NCBI GenBank assembly: GCA_013397695.1
Contig: VYZI01000346.1
Span: 294,381-358,380, forward strand
DNA: 64,000 bases
Reading direction: 5' to 3'
From: Centropus unirufus
Taxonomy: Eukaryota; Chordata; Aves; Cuculiformes; Centropidae
The notes beneath the pieces are model-generated. The model saw only the letters and a program-made list of their open reading frames with translations. It searched no databases and was not told where the DNA came from. Made by a program: the position numbers and the translations under genes. Of this stretch, positions 49,886 to 60,000 are shown in pieces (position 1 is the first letter of the stretch; the number at the start of each line of letters is the position of its first letter).

Positions 49886-50329
49886 ATGCTCTGGGGAGGG
49901 CTGGATATCCAGGCCAACAGGACAATCCGGCTGCGAGATGAAGAGCTGGCCTCCCTGCGCCCAGCACAGCTGTTCATGCAGATTTTAAAGGATGAAGTTC
50001 CCAAAACACCAACAGAGATTGAGCAGCACCTGAGATATTATTCACTGATCGATACCCCTTTGCCTCTAACAGAGTTTGACCGTCTCCTTTTCACCAGCGT
50101 TTACTGTGCCTACCAGATTCGCTCCATGCAGGGTCTTGATAAAAACCTCTGGGTTAGTTTTTTCTCTCGGCTGGTTGATGAAATGTTTCGCGATCTCTGC
50201 AAGGGGCTCTGCCCTGCGAATACCACCCTCCTCCTAGCTTCCTGGCCTTGGAAGGAGAAGCCTTCACATTTAGCATCCCTGAAACATTTCTATCACTCCA
50301 ACCTGGCCAGGACCAAGAGAGACCTTTAA
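49886..50329 (+). CDS. FAM180B: FAM180B, main (last) coding exon
   Basis: A member of the FAM180 family, small predicted secreted proteins of unknown function. A pyrimidine-rich acceptor (CTTCTCTTCCAG, ending 49885) precedes codons reading MLWGGLDIQANRTIRLRDEE, then LASLRPAQLF, the FAM180 hallmark (…I-x-x-x-DEELASLR…). The exon runs 147 residues to the stop at 50329, ending LARTKRDL. Possible N-glycosylation sequons are NRT early and NTT in CPANTTLLL. The frame stays open upstream to an ATG at 49835, and the acceptor tract itself reads LLFQ in frame; FAM180A, as I recall it, has LLYE at this place, so the exact exon boundary is uncertain. Position between NDUFS3 and C1QTNF4 matches human. Confidence 0.88.
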   Translation: MLWGGLDIQANRTIRLRDEELASLRPAQLFMQILKDEVPKTPTEIEQHLRYYSLIDTPLPLTEFDRLLFTSVYCAYQIRSMQGLDKNLWVSFFSRLVDEMFRDLCKGLCPANTTLLLASWPWKEKPSHLASLKHFYHSNLARTKRDL

Positions 50330-51148
50330 CAAGGGGAGGACACCCCTGACTTCAGCTGCATCCTTGGTCGTTTAGAACGCTTTCCACATTGTTCAGGACT
50401 TTGTACAAATGCACCACACCTTTTTGTCTCACTTTTTGCTTTGCATTGGCAGCCCTCTAAGGTTTTTGCACACAAGCTTTTATTTTTAATTTAATTAGGA
50501 CAAACCTATAAAACACATTCCACCCTTTCTTGGATTTGTTTTTTTTTTCTGTTTTCTTTGGGGTTTGTTTGGTTTGTTTTATAAGTGGGCTGTGCTGAAG
50601 GGAGCAGTGCTGTTTAGATGTGTTTTCTGTCTTGATAATGATGCTTACTAAGGAGATACCCTGGCAGGCTTTTTCCAGGACGCTGCACTGGTGTACCAGG
50701 TCTCTTCATTTCAGATAAATCAGTTCAGCCTCTTTATCTTCCTCCTGTGCTTTCAGCCAAGTACAGTATCTTTTCTCTATAGTAACCAGCTAAAGGTGCA
50801 GTTGCGTTTCACGATATAGGTCACATGTTTAATTTCAGCTTTTTGCTCAGGTGGTATCACATTTTATGTGTCCATAGTGATTTTCCCATCTCACGTAATT
50901 ATTTTTCTTTAAAAAACAACCTGAAAATGTATGTATTCCATTAACCTTTCTAGTATCTGCATATCATATTTACACATGTACATTGCTTTGTGTCACATTG
51001 GAATACACTTCCTTATATCTCATTTAAATTCTTAAGGACCATGACCTAGTTATTTCTTCAGTAGATTTTGCCTCTTCTATGAAGTTTATTTGCGCAGCTA
51101 TGGCACTTTACAAACCAAATATAATGAATACATAATCTCTGTCCTCAA

Positions 51149-51154
51149 AATAAA
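51149..51154 (+). terminator. FAM180B: FAM180B poly(A) signal candidate AATAAA
   Basis: The first AATAAA after the stop, about 820 bases downstream, with a second at 51225-51230. The intervening T-rich sequence is consistent with a 3' UTR. Confidence 0.5.
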
Positions 51155-51230
51155 ATACAATTATTTTATAGAAAGATACATTTATCTTTTTTTTTCCTGT
51201 ATTACACATTGCAATGTGGAATTAAATAAA

Positions 51231-52792
51231 TTTAATTGTCTGTTAGGAAGAGGTTTATTTTTTTGTTTGTTTGTTTCTTTCTACTAAGTTTCCACTCCCA
51301 ATATAAGTACACCAATTCTGAACATTCCTGGCATATGCTTAGATGATGGGATCCATAATTCCTTTTCTATCAGTATACTCTTAATTCTCCAGGCTCAACA
51401 GAGCAGGCATGTGTGACATTCAAAGTGGGGACTGCTAGATTCCTGACCTAGTTAATCTTTTTCCAAGCCACTGTTTCCCAACAGATGGAGAGGAGAAATG
51501 GTGTGGCAGGAGTAAGAAGCCTGGAAGCAAGATGCCTCAGAGAATGGTTTTCGAGGTCAGGCTGAGGCTATGACAGGAGAAGATTTATGCAGTTCATAAA
51601 GCAGGTTGGTTGTTACTCCTCTGCACCACCCCAAGGATGTAGGAATTGGAATTAACATTTTATTTCAAGCATCACTTCTAGTAAACTAGCGTTCCCCCTG
51701 ATGTTTTTCCATTCTTATACAGTTTTTTACATACCTCCAGTATCTACACTTCATCCTTTTCCTACATATGCCCTCAGTCTTTAATGTCTAGGATATGTAT
51801 GGAGTGGCCGAGGCAGGGAGAGGCTGCAGGCAAGTTCAGTTTGAGAAGGAGACATCATCAAAAGGCCGATCTAGGATGGTACTTGTGCGTGACAATATTA
51901 TCTTGCTGGAGGATGTGTGGCTGGGCTATACGAATGTCTGGGTGAAGGCTGAGGGAATTGGCTGGGTAACGCAAATACACTGTTTATAATACAGGATTTT
52001 GTTAGGATAAATTTAAGAGCATTGCTATCTGTTGAGGAGATTAGAAATTAAACTCAAGTGATGTCCCAAAGCTTCACGCGTGCTCAGGATGAAGCATTTT
52101 TGCAGTTAACGAATTTTGGGAGACAAATGGGGGGGTTAGTTCAACTGAAACGGCACCAGTCGCACTAGGATGAAGCCTCCAGCCTTCTTTCCTGTTACCC
52201 CCCCAGGTGGTTCCTGCTATCAGTCCTGACTGCCCTGTGAAAGCCCGCCTGTGCTCCCTGCAGCCTACTCCAGTCTCTCTACAGCAGTGCTATGGCTTTG
52301 ACACTGCTGACACTTGTACGTTATGAGCCTGCTGCTGACTCAAATATTAGGAGGTTTTAAAAGATATTTTTAAAATTCTTCTTACTTACTGTGCTTCTGA
52401 GCTTTCAGAGGATGGTCTGTTCATAGAGTTGAGACCTTATCCTTTACTACAAGGGCTAGAAGCCTACTTTTCTGTTGGTTTCTAAGTGTATTAGTTTTAC
52501 TAAATGAATGTTGATATTCTCAAACACAGCTCCTTGACTTCATCAATGTCAGATTAAGAGAAACATCAAATATAGTGAAACTTGCCATGAAATCATAAGA
52601 GGTACCAACACTTCACACACATGAATGATAAGGAAAGAGTGTATGCAGAGAGACTGGCTCGGTAACACAAACTGCAGCTTGTACGATCACGTTTCTTTCT
52701 CTCCTGAACTGGCACCTCAGCCAGTGAAAAGCACACAAGTCTCACAATTAACAATAAATCCCAGTCTGAGAAGACTTTACATCTTTTGTATT
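51231..52792. other. Intergenic between FAM180B and C1QTNF4
   Basis: About 1.6 kb with no gene or recognisable repeat. A TTTG/TTTC-rich stretch lies near 51258-51280. FAM180B and C1QTNF4 converge here. Confidence 0.6.
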
Positions 52793-52816
52793 TTTATTAC
52801 ATTCATTTTCATTACA

Positions 52817-52822
52817 TTTATT
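52817..52822 (-). terminator. C1QTNF4: C1QTNF4 poly(A) signal candidate (AATAAA on minus)
   Basis: TTTATT on plus, AATAAA on minus, about 410 bases past the C1QTNF4 stop. A second copy follows at 52798-52793. Together they give a plausible end to the 3' UTR. Confidence 0.5.
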
Positions 52823-53230
52823 CCCTCCCCAGATACGCAAAGTCATTACAATCTTTGCTTTCTGGATGCTGGGGATCTGCAGAAACACCACTGCAGTGGT
52901 TCCCTGATCCTCAGCATCCCACTACACTGCCCCAACCCCGCCCCAAAACTACCTCATGCTTTATGCTTAGATCAAACACTGACACAGGACACACACATAC
53001 AACCAGTAGAGACCTTTCTATGGATGAACGGCAGACACAGCAGTGGCCCTACAGGCAGGGCATGAGCGTGCAGCATAAGGAAAGCACTGGACACGTGAGA
53101 GCATGCTCAAAGTAGAGGATGATCTTCGAAGAGGAGCAACATTCAGGTTCATGGCACCTTGGCTTTTCTTATGCTCCTGTCACATCTGCATTTAATTATT
53201 GGATCCTTGGGATGAGCTGGCACCTGGACG

Positions 53231-54292
53231 CTACTTTGGCTGAGCCTCTGAGTAGATCAGGAAGCCTGTGAAGGTGATGTACTTGCCATGGTTGCTGTAG
53301 GCACCATAGCCGTCATGCTGATGGCTGTAGAGCCAAACGGTGTCCCCATAGTGCAGAGGCAGCATGATGCTCTGGCTCTGCATCTCCCGCCTCTTGGAGT
53401 GGTTGTCATCATAGATCATGGCCTGCACCTCATTGTGGTTCTTCATAAGTTTCACTGACATAGTCTTAAAGGGCATTTTGCCAATGGTGAAGGAGAAATA
53501 GTATGCACCAGGTATGCGGCATGAGAAGATGCCAGTGGAGGAATTGAAATCTTTTCCAATGTTCACAAACTCAGTGTCAAATGTGATTGGCTCATGCTGG
53601 GTTTGCTTGTCATCTGTCCCCAGGAGACTTTGTGTGCGGGCAACAGAAAATGCAGACCGAGGGTCTTGCTCCCTGCTCGGTTGATCAGATAACACGTGTC
53701 GTTGTACAGCTTCATTCTGCCCTCTGGGAAGCTGCTGAATAGTGTGCTGATGCGGACCCAGCTCTTGAGAGCTAAGAGCATTCTGGGAGAAGGCAGAAGT
53801 GTCTGGATAGATTAGGTAGCCATTGAAAGTTGTGTAGGGGCCCACGTTGCTGTAAAGAGCATATTTGGGATCTCCATGTAAACGCAGCCAAACTGTGTCA
53901 CCGTAGTCAAGCTGAAGCATGGCACTCTGGCTGGCTACCTTCCGTTCCTTGCGGTGATGTTCATCATACACGATCACTTGAACCTCATTCTTGTTTCTCA
54001 TCAGCATGACAGACAAGTTTTTCTTTGGGTATTTCCCAACAGTGAAGGAGAAGTAGTAGGCTCCAGGGATCCGGCAGCGGAACAATCCAGTCTTTGGATC
54101 AAAGTCATTGCCAATGTTCACATACACTTTGTCAAAGGTAATGACCATCTCGGAGCTCCCTTCCATGCTGCTGGTTCTGGCCACAGAGAAAGCAGAGCGA
54201 AATTCAGTATTGGAGTCTGCTGGGAAGCCATCTGTAGGCAGAAAAATCATGCAGCAAAGGAAGCCAAACAGGAGCCGAACCTTCAGTGTCAT
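53231..54292 (-). CDS. C1QTNF4: C1QTNF4 (CTRP4), secreted protein with two C1q domains
   Basis: A secreted C1q/TNF-related cytokine-like protein, unusual in the family for two globular C1q domains and no collagen stalk. The 353 residues (human 329) are in one coding exon. Start ATG at 54292 is chosen because it opens a signal peptide (MTLKVRLLFGFLCCMIF) and follows a CTTTTTCCTTTCAG acceptor 8 bases upstream (exon begins 54300); the in-frame ATG at 54481 lies in intron. C1q-1 is about 31-164 (FRSAFSVARTSS to FNGYLIYP), the linker is 165-211, and C1q-2 is about 212-348 (RSAFSVARTQS to FTGFLIYS). Both domains carry CRIPGAYYFSFT and YGDTVWL. One sequon (NSS) is at 250. A non-coding first exon must lie to the right; donors at 54531 and 55328 are candidates. 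MTCH2 would be next in human order. Confidence 0.97.
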   Translation of the reverse strand: MTLKVRLLFGFLCCMIFLPTDGFPADSNTEFRSAFSVARTSSMEGSSEMVITFDKVYVNIGNDFDPKTGLFRCRIPGAYYFSFTVGKYPKKNLSVMLMRNKNEVQVIVYDEHHRKERKVASQSAMLQLDYGDTVWLRLHGDPKYALYSNVGPYTTFNGYLIYPDTSAFSQNALSSQELGPHQHTIQQLPRGQNEAVQRHVLSDQPSREQDPRSAFSVARTQSLLGTDDKQTQHEPITFDTEFVNIGKDFNSSTGIFSCRIPGAYYFSFTIGKMPFKTMSVKLMKNHNEVQAMIYDDNHSKRREMQSQSIMLPLHYGDTVWLYSHQHDGYGAYSNHGKYITFTGFLIYSEAQPK

Positions 54293-54300
54293 CGTTGTGT

Positions 54301-55749
54301 CTGAAAGGAAAAAGAAGCATATTGCACCAGGAATCCCGTTAATTTCCAGTTCATACTTCAGTTGAAATCCAGACTTGAATCTTGCCAAATCAATATGAAG
54401 ATCCCTGTCAAAATACTGAGAAGTCTCCCGTGCATTCTCTAATCCATATATCGGACCATACCTCAGGTCAGATCTCAGCACCGTTTTGAAATTTTCCTTG
54501 TGAACACTGGACCTTTTTACCCTGTACTCACAGGAAGAAAAAGAATCTTCTCCTTTGAAAGCCTGGCTATCCTGCAGCCTGTCTGCAAAACACTGTGTTG
54601 CTCACAATGCAGAGGGATCTCAGAGCTTGCTGGGGCTTTGCCAGAGCTCCTTTTGTAGTGCTTTTTTTTTTGTAAGACCAACGATGAAACAAAGCCCTAC
54701 ACAGACCCTGTATTATACAACTGAGATACAGCTGAAGGGCAGGGAGAAGAGGACATAAACTCTAGAGATTCCCATGCAGATGGGAAGAAGACCCCATGAT
54801 TCAGACAGATTTCACCAACAATCTGTGAAGATTCTGTAAAAATAAATAGAAGAGGAGGGAATGTTTAGGGAAGGAAAGAAGACAATGGAGAAAATGAATA
54901 TTTTTTTTTGAAAAGAAGGAAAACAAAAGATAAATGAGGCAAGTCTCCCGAAGCATAGAGCTCCTGAGAGCGAACTAAAATCTGGATAACAGACCAGAGG
55001 AAAAAACCAAAACTTCTTTGACCCTTAAAAAAAGGGATTTTCTGCCTCTAGTTTCTGTGGTTTTGTTTTTTGTTTTGTTTTTGGGTTTTTTTCCTGGACT
55101 GAGGCCAAAAATCATCTGTTAGTGCTTTCAGGCTGAAAACAAAACTGCCAGTCATTCCACCACGAGGCTTCTCTGTCACCTCTCTGTGCTTATTAAAACA
55201 TCATTCAGACTGGAAGGCAACTGCCTGGTTTGCAGTCTGCCCCATCTGTCACCCCAGAACTGCTGCCTTGCCAGGCTGCAATGAATTCACGGGCCAAAAG
55301 AAGAACAGGAGCAGAACGTGATACTCACTGGGGAGAAGGGTGGAGATGAATCCTGAATTAAAAAGGATAATGGGCAAAATATTTGAATCAACTGGGATGA
55401 CCTAGTAATTAAAGTAAAGCAGAGATGGGATCCACATAGTCTGTGGGGTAGCAATGAGATCGTGTTTTGGGAAGATGCAATACCTAGAATTGGTCACTAA
55501 CAGGAATTCAGCCTGACCTACAGTCCTTGCTCTTTCACATTTGAGAATAAAACTGAAATCTGAAATTCAGCTCTAATAGGTATGAACCCAAGAATTTCCA
55601 ATTACATGAAAGTGACACGTTAGCAACGACAAAAAGAAATATCCATTCGTCTCCTAATTTTACATTAGATCACTTCTCTCACAAACATCTCAATATTTTC
55701 CTCCATGCCCTTGAATTCCAATGTTTTTCCTGACTCAGCCTACTTCTCT
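54301..55749 (-). other. C1QTNF4: C1QTNF4 5' intron/flank
   Basis: No coding sequence. It contains T/A-rich runs (near 54661-54672, 54901-54909 and 55060-55090) and two consensus minus-strand donors (54531 and 55328) that could end an untranslated first exon. Confidence 0.5.
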
Positions 55750-57090
55750 TGAACACGTCCATGGGGCCCCATGGGCTGCACTGGACGGTGTTCAGAGCTG
55801 ACTGATGTCATATTGAGGTCACTCAGCCATCTCTGAAAGGTCATGGAGACCAAAGGGGTCCCTGGTGACAGGAGAAAGGCAAATGTTGCACCCATCTTCA
55901 GAAAGGACAAGTGAGACAACCTGAGGAACTACAGGCTGGTCTGCCAGTTAGCCCCTCACTTTGGTCCCTGGAAAGGAGCGTTCTTGGAACGCATTTTTAG
56001 GCAAAGAACATGACAGTGTATGTTAATCAGCTGAGAGTAGATCATGCTTAACCAAGCCAATCGCCGCCTTGTGAGGAGAGACCAGTGGATGTCACCTACA
56101 TTCCAGCAAGGCTTTTGTTACAGTTTCCCACAGTAATTCCTGCGTCCAAGTTGTGATGCTATCACCTGGGCAGGTTGACTACTAGATGCATGAAAAACTG
56201 GCTGGGTTGTCAGGCTCAAGGGCTAGTGTTCAATATTTAATTTCAGATGACCTCTTTAATATTTTTTATCAGTGACCTGAAAAAGGAGAAAGAATTCTCA
56301 CTCATCAAAGTTGCAGATGATACCAAATCAGAGGGTTTGCCAATAAACTTGGAGGCACCGCTGCTATTCAGAGGGACCCTTCCTGGAGGAAGGGACTGAA
56401 AGGAAATTCAGCAAATATGAATGCAAATTCCTATACATGGGATGGAGAAACCCTTTGTGTTGGTACAGGCTGATGACTAACTGGCTAGGAATCAATGCTG
56501 CTGAAAAGGACCTATTAGTCCTGGAGAACAATAATTTATACCTGAGTTAGTGCTGTGCCCTGCAAGTAATGAAGGCTAACAGCACAGTGGGTTGCATCAT
56601 CAGAATGTAACACAAGCAGTGATTACCCTCCTTTAGCTGGCACTTGAGTGACTCCAGAAGAGGGCAGCCAAGATGGTTGAGGTCTGGAGTGCCTTCCCTG
56701 TGAGGAGAATGAGGGAACAGGGCTCATTTAGCCTGGAGGAGAGAAAGCTTGGGGGGGACCTAGTAGCAGCCTTCCAGTACCTATGAAGAGGTTACTGAGA
56801 TAACAGAGCTAGGTCCTCCACTAATGTGCATGGTAGCAGAATAAGAGACAGTGATCATAAAATACAAAGGGGAAGGTTCAGACAGGATATCAGCAAAATA
56901 ATTTCATCCTGAAAGCAATTAAATACGGAACAGTTTGCCCAGAGAGACTGTGAAATCTCCACCCTTGAAAGTTTTCAAGATCAGACTGGATTAAGCTGTG
57001 AGCAACCTGGTGTGCCCTCGGTGTTGGCCATACTTTTGCAGGAGGCTGGACTAGAGACCTCCTAAGTCATGATTCCTGATTCCATAACTG
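55750..57090 (+). mobile_element. CR1 LINE fragment including decayed reverse-transcriptase region
   Basis: The plus strand starts with a typical internal CR1 block ('catggggccccatgggctgca') and passes through 'gaaaggtcatggagacca'. It then enters a broken reading whose residues resemble the N-Y-R start of the CR1 reverse transcriptase ('gaggaactacaggctggt…'), followed by 'atcagtgacctg' and 'agttgcagatgataccaaat'. It ends with the usual 3' block (about 56640-57090, 'actagagacctcctaagtcatgattcctgattccat'). Stops and indels break every frame. At about 1.3 kb it is the longest repeat in the window. Confidence 0.92.
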
Positions 57091-60000
57091 ATTCCCATAG
57101 CTGATGCGTTCTCATGGTTGAAAATTCACTTGCTAATAACCCTACTCGTGACATTTGCACAGAACAAACTAGCTAATGGCAGGTCTGACAGACAATCTTT
57201 CATCCAGCAAACTAAGTTAAGAAAGCATTTTCAATGGAACTATTAAGCCATAGCTAACAGCCATGCATATTCTTCCACGTTATCTTTATTTTTCCTCACT
57301 TTGCCATTTTGTTTGTGAGCTCCTCAGGGCAAAGATTCTGCCTTCTCGAGTCTGTGGAGCATTTGCTCATTGCTGCTGTTTAAATAATACTAATAGGCCC
57401 AAACATCACACCAAGAACTAAACAGCCAACGGTCACACTGTGAGCTCAGCTTCTGGTTCGGGAGTATTATTTTTGCTGAGTGCAGAGGGCTACATCTAGC
57501 AGGGCAGGCTCATTTCATCTTCCAACTCAGAAAAAAAAAGCCTTAAAGGCAGATTTAGAGGGCTATTAGATGTTTCTGATTCATATTCACCCATTTTTTG
57601 TTCCAGTGATCACCGTAGTGTGGCTGCGTGGAGAATCAGGATGACTGTGATATGGTTGCAAGCTCTTTGCACAAGGGATGACAGGAATGGATTTGGCATT
57701 TGCATTTTCAGCCACACTAACCAGGCTGGTTCTAAAGCACTGCCTGGGCTCCAGAGCTCTCTCAGCGTATCCAGGAATCAGGAAATATACTGCAAGCACG
57801 TCATTGCTGGCCAAAACCACACAAAAAGACAAAACAGTTTAATAAACTCTGCAGTGAATCTGACCTTATGTTCCTTCAAATGGCCGCTATCCTTGTTTTG
57901 CTCCAAAGGTAATTTCTCTGTAATAGAGTCACTTACTAAAGGCTGGATCACCCAGTCACAGTTGCAAAGACTCTCTGCTGCTGCAGTCCCTTATTTATCA
58001 TCTCTTCCCAATAACTTACTGGCGCGCCACTTAAATAAGGCAATTAATTATGCTGTGTTTCCATTAGCAAGTTGTTTCCTTGACAGCTCCCACTCACCAC
58101 TTTCAGGCCTATTTATGCTCTTTATCTTTTTAAAGTAATTTAGAAAATATCTAATAACTGCCTCTCACACTAAGGCAATCTAAGAATAATTTGCCAATCA
58201 TTAGAAAGACCTAGGACTGCCATAAACAGGCAACTCACAGCAACTCGTGGAGTTGAATATTAGTCTAAGTCTGAAAAATAAAGATTCCAAAATGCTCTGT
58301 CGCTCCCCCAGCAAATTCTTCTGGTGCCCAGGTCTATTACTGGGATAGCTTTCCTCCAGCAGGGAAGAGCGAGCACTAGGGATATGAAGCTGGCTATGGA
58401 AAATGTGACATCGGCCTAAGCTCATGCTATGGCCTAAATTTTAAAACTGCAGAGTGAGGTAAAAGACCTAGGCTAGAAGTGAAAAGCAGGTCTTCAACAT
58501 GGGTCATGCATGTGTCATACACAGCAGCTGTGTTATTCTCATGACATTTACATATGAATCGGGGCCCTTTGTCCCCTTTCCTGCCACTCTTTGCTGTGGC
58601 AACACCACAGAATTATGAAATGAAGCTAAGCAGACTCAAGGGACAAACAGGGTGTGCTACCGCCTTTACACTTGGCAGCACCAACAGGGGCAGCAGCTCC
58701 CAGGGAAGAAGTCAAGCAACTAATTTTGGAATAGGAGGCGCAAAACACATGAGGGAGCTAAACAGCTCTCAAAGGCACTGACATTAAATTAATGACCCGA
58801 AAAAGAAGGGGCCAAAATGGTAGTGACTCACATAGCAGAAGAGGAATTGCAAGTCTTTTTTTGAAAAGAAAGAGACAGAATTCTCCATTTGCAAGACTCG
58901 GGAAACTTTAGTGGCTTTGTGCTTGCTCGAGGTGATTTTTCTGTCCTGGAACAGCATCAGTCCACCAGCAGAAAGACAATTAGCTCTACTTTCCTACTGA
59001 AATCCGTGGCTTCACAAAAGGACTTTCAACAGTAGAAAGGTCACCCATTTCTAGACTCGCAGGTCAGATCTTCTTGTAAAACTCACAAGGGTTTTCTTTT
59101 TATTCCAGAATGTTAATGAGCTACATTGCTTAGTCCTACCTTAGGCAAGAGTCCTTTAATTTCAGTGGGAGTTTTAGCCCAGAAGATCACTGAAGAATGA
59201 CATATGAAACAAAAGTGAAGCCGTGAAGTTGGATTAACTGTTAGTAAAAGTTCTTTAAATCCTGTTAACGGCAAGAGCAAAGCCCTGTTCTTCCTAGCTC
59301 TCACTCTAATATTTAAGGACAGCTGAGAATGTTTCAATTATTTGAATCAGTGAAAGCCTGTGTAATGAACAGCCCTCTTGGACTACAGTTAGCAAGTCTT
59401 TTTTTTCCCATGATACCACATACTGCCTGTTCCACTCATCCAATACAGATTAAGAGCATTAGACAAAGATGCAAATACATCACTTCTTCCAACATCAAGG
59501 AGAAATTAATTGTAGCAGATCCTCAAAAGCAAGATCCGTACAATGAGTACTGTGTGGCAAAATGAAGGATTCACTTATGGCTTTGCAATTTCTCTGCTTT
59601 TGGTGAATGTGGGTTTTTGTACTCTGGAACAGTCCTGAGGGGTAAAACATTGCCTGAAGCGTTCAGGATACTTTTTGGAAACTACAAGCCATGCTTCGAG
59701 TGACAGAATTTAATGGCATTAGTATAGAAAGTACTTAATTTTAAATGTTTCCTTGAGCCAAGGGAGTCCATTAACATAATAAACCAGCTTCTGTGTACTT
59801 AAAGATCTGTAGAGAGACAAAAATCCTCTTGAAGTGCCCCAACTTCAGCCATACTCAGAAAATCGAAATGGAGAGACAGCATTTTGGCACAAGCCTCTGA
59901 TGTTAGCTTGCTCTTCGAAATATTAATTGAACTTGTTATGTTTCTACCAAAGCCCTAACAACTCTGTTGAAGCCAAAATGATGATATGTAAGACAATGAT

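Noticed and set aside
54293..54481. 63-residue N-terminal extension of C1QTNF4
   Set aside because: It would bury the signal peptide, and a splice acceptor lies just upstream of the chosen ATG.
57620..58138. 172-codon plus-strand ORF
   Set aside because: The translated sequence looks random (scattered Cys/Trp, no domain), lies in AT-rich intergenic DNA and has no regulatory context.
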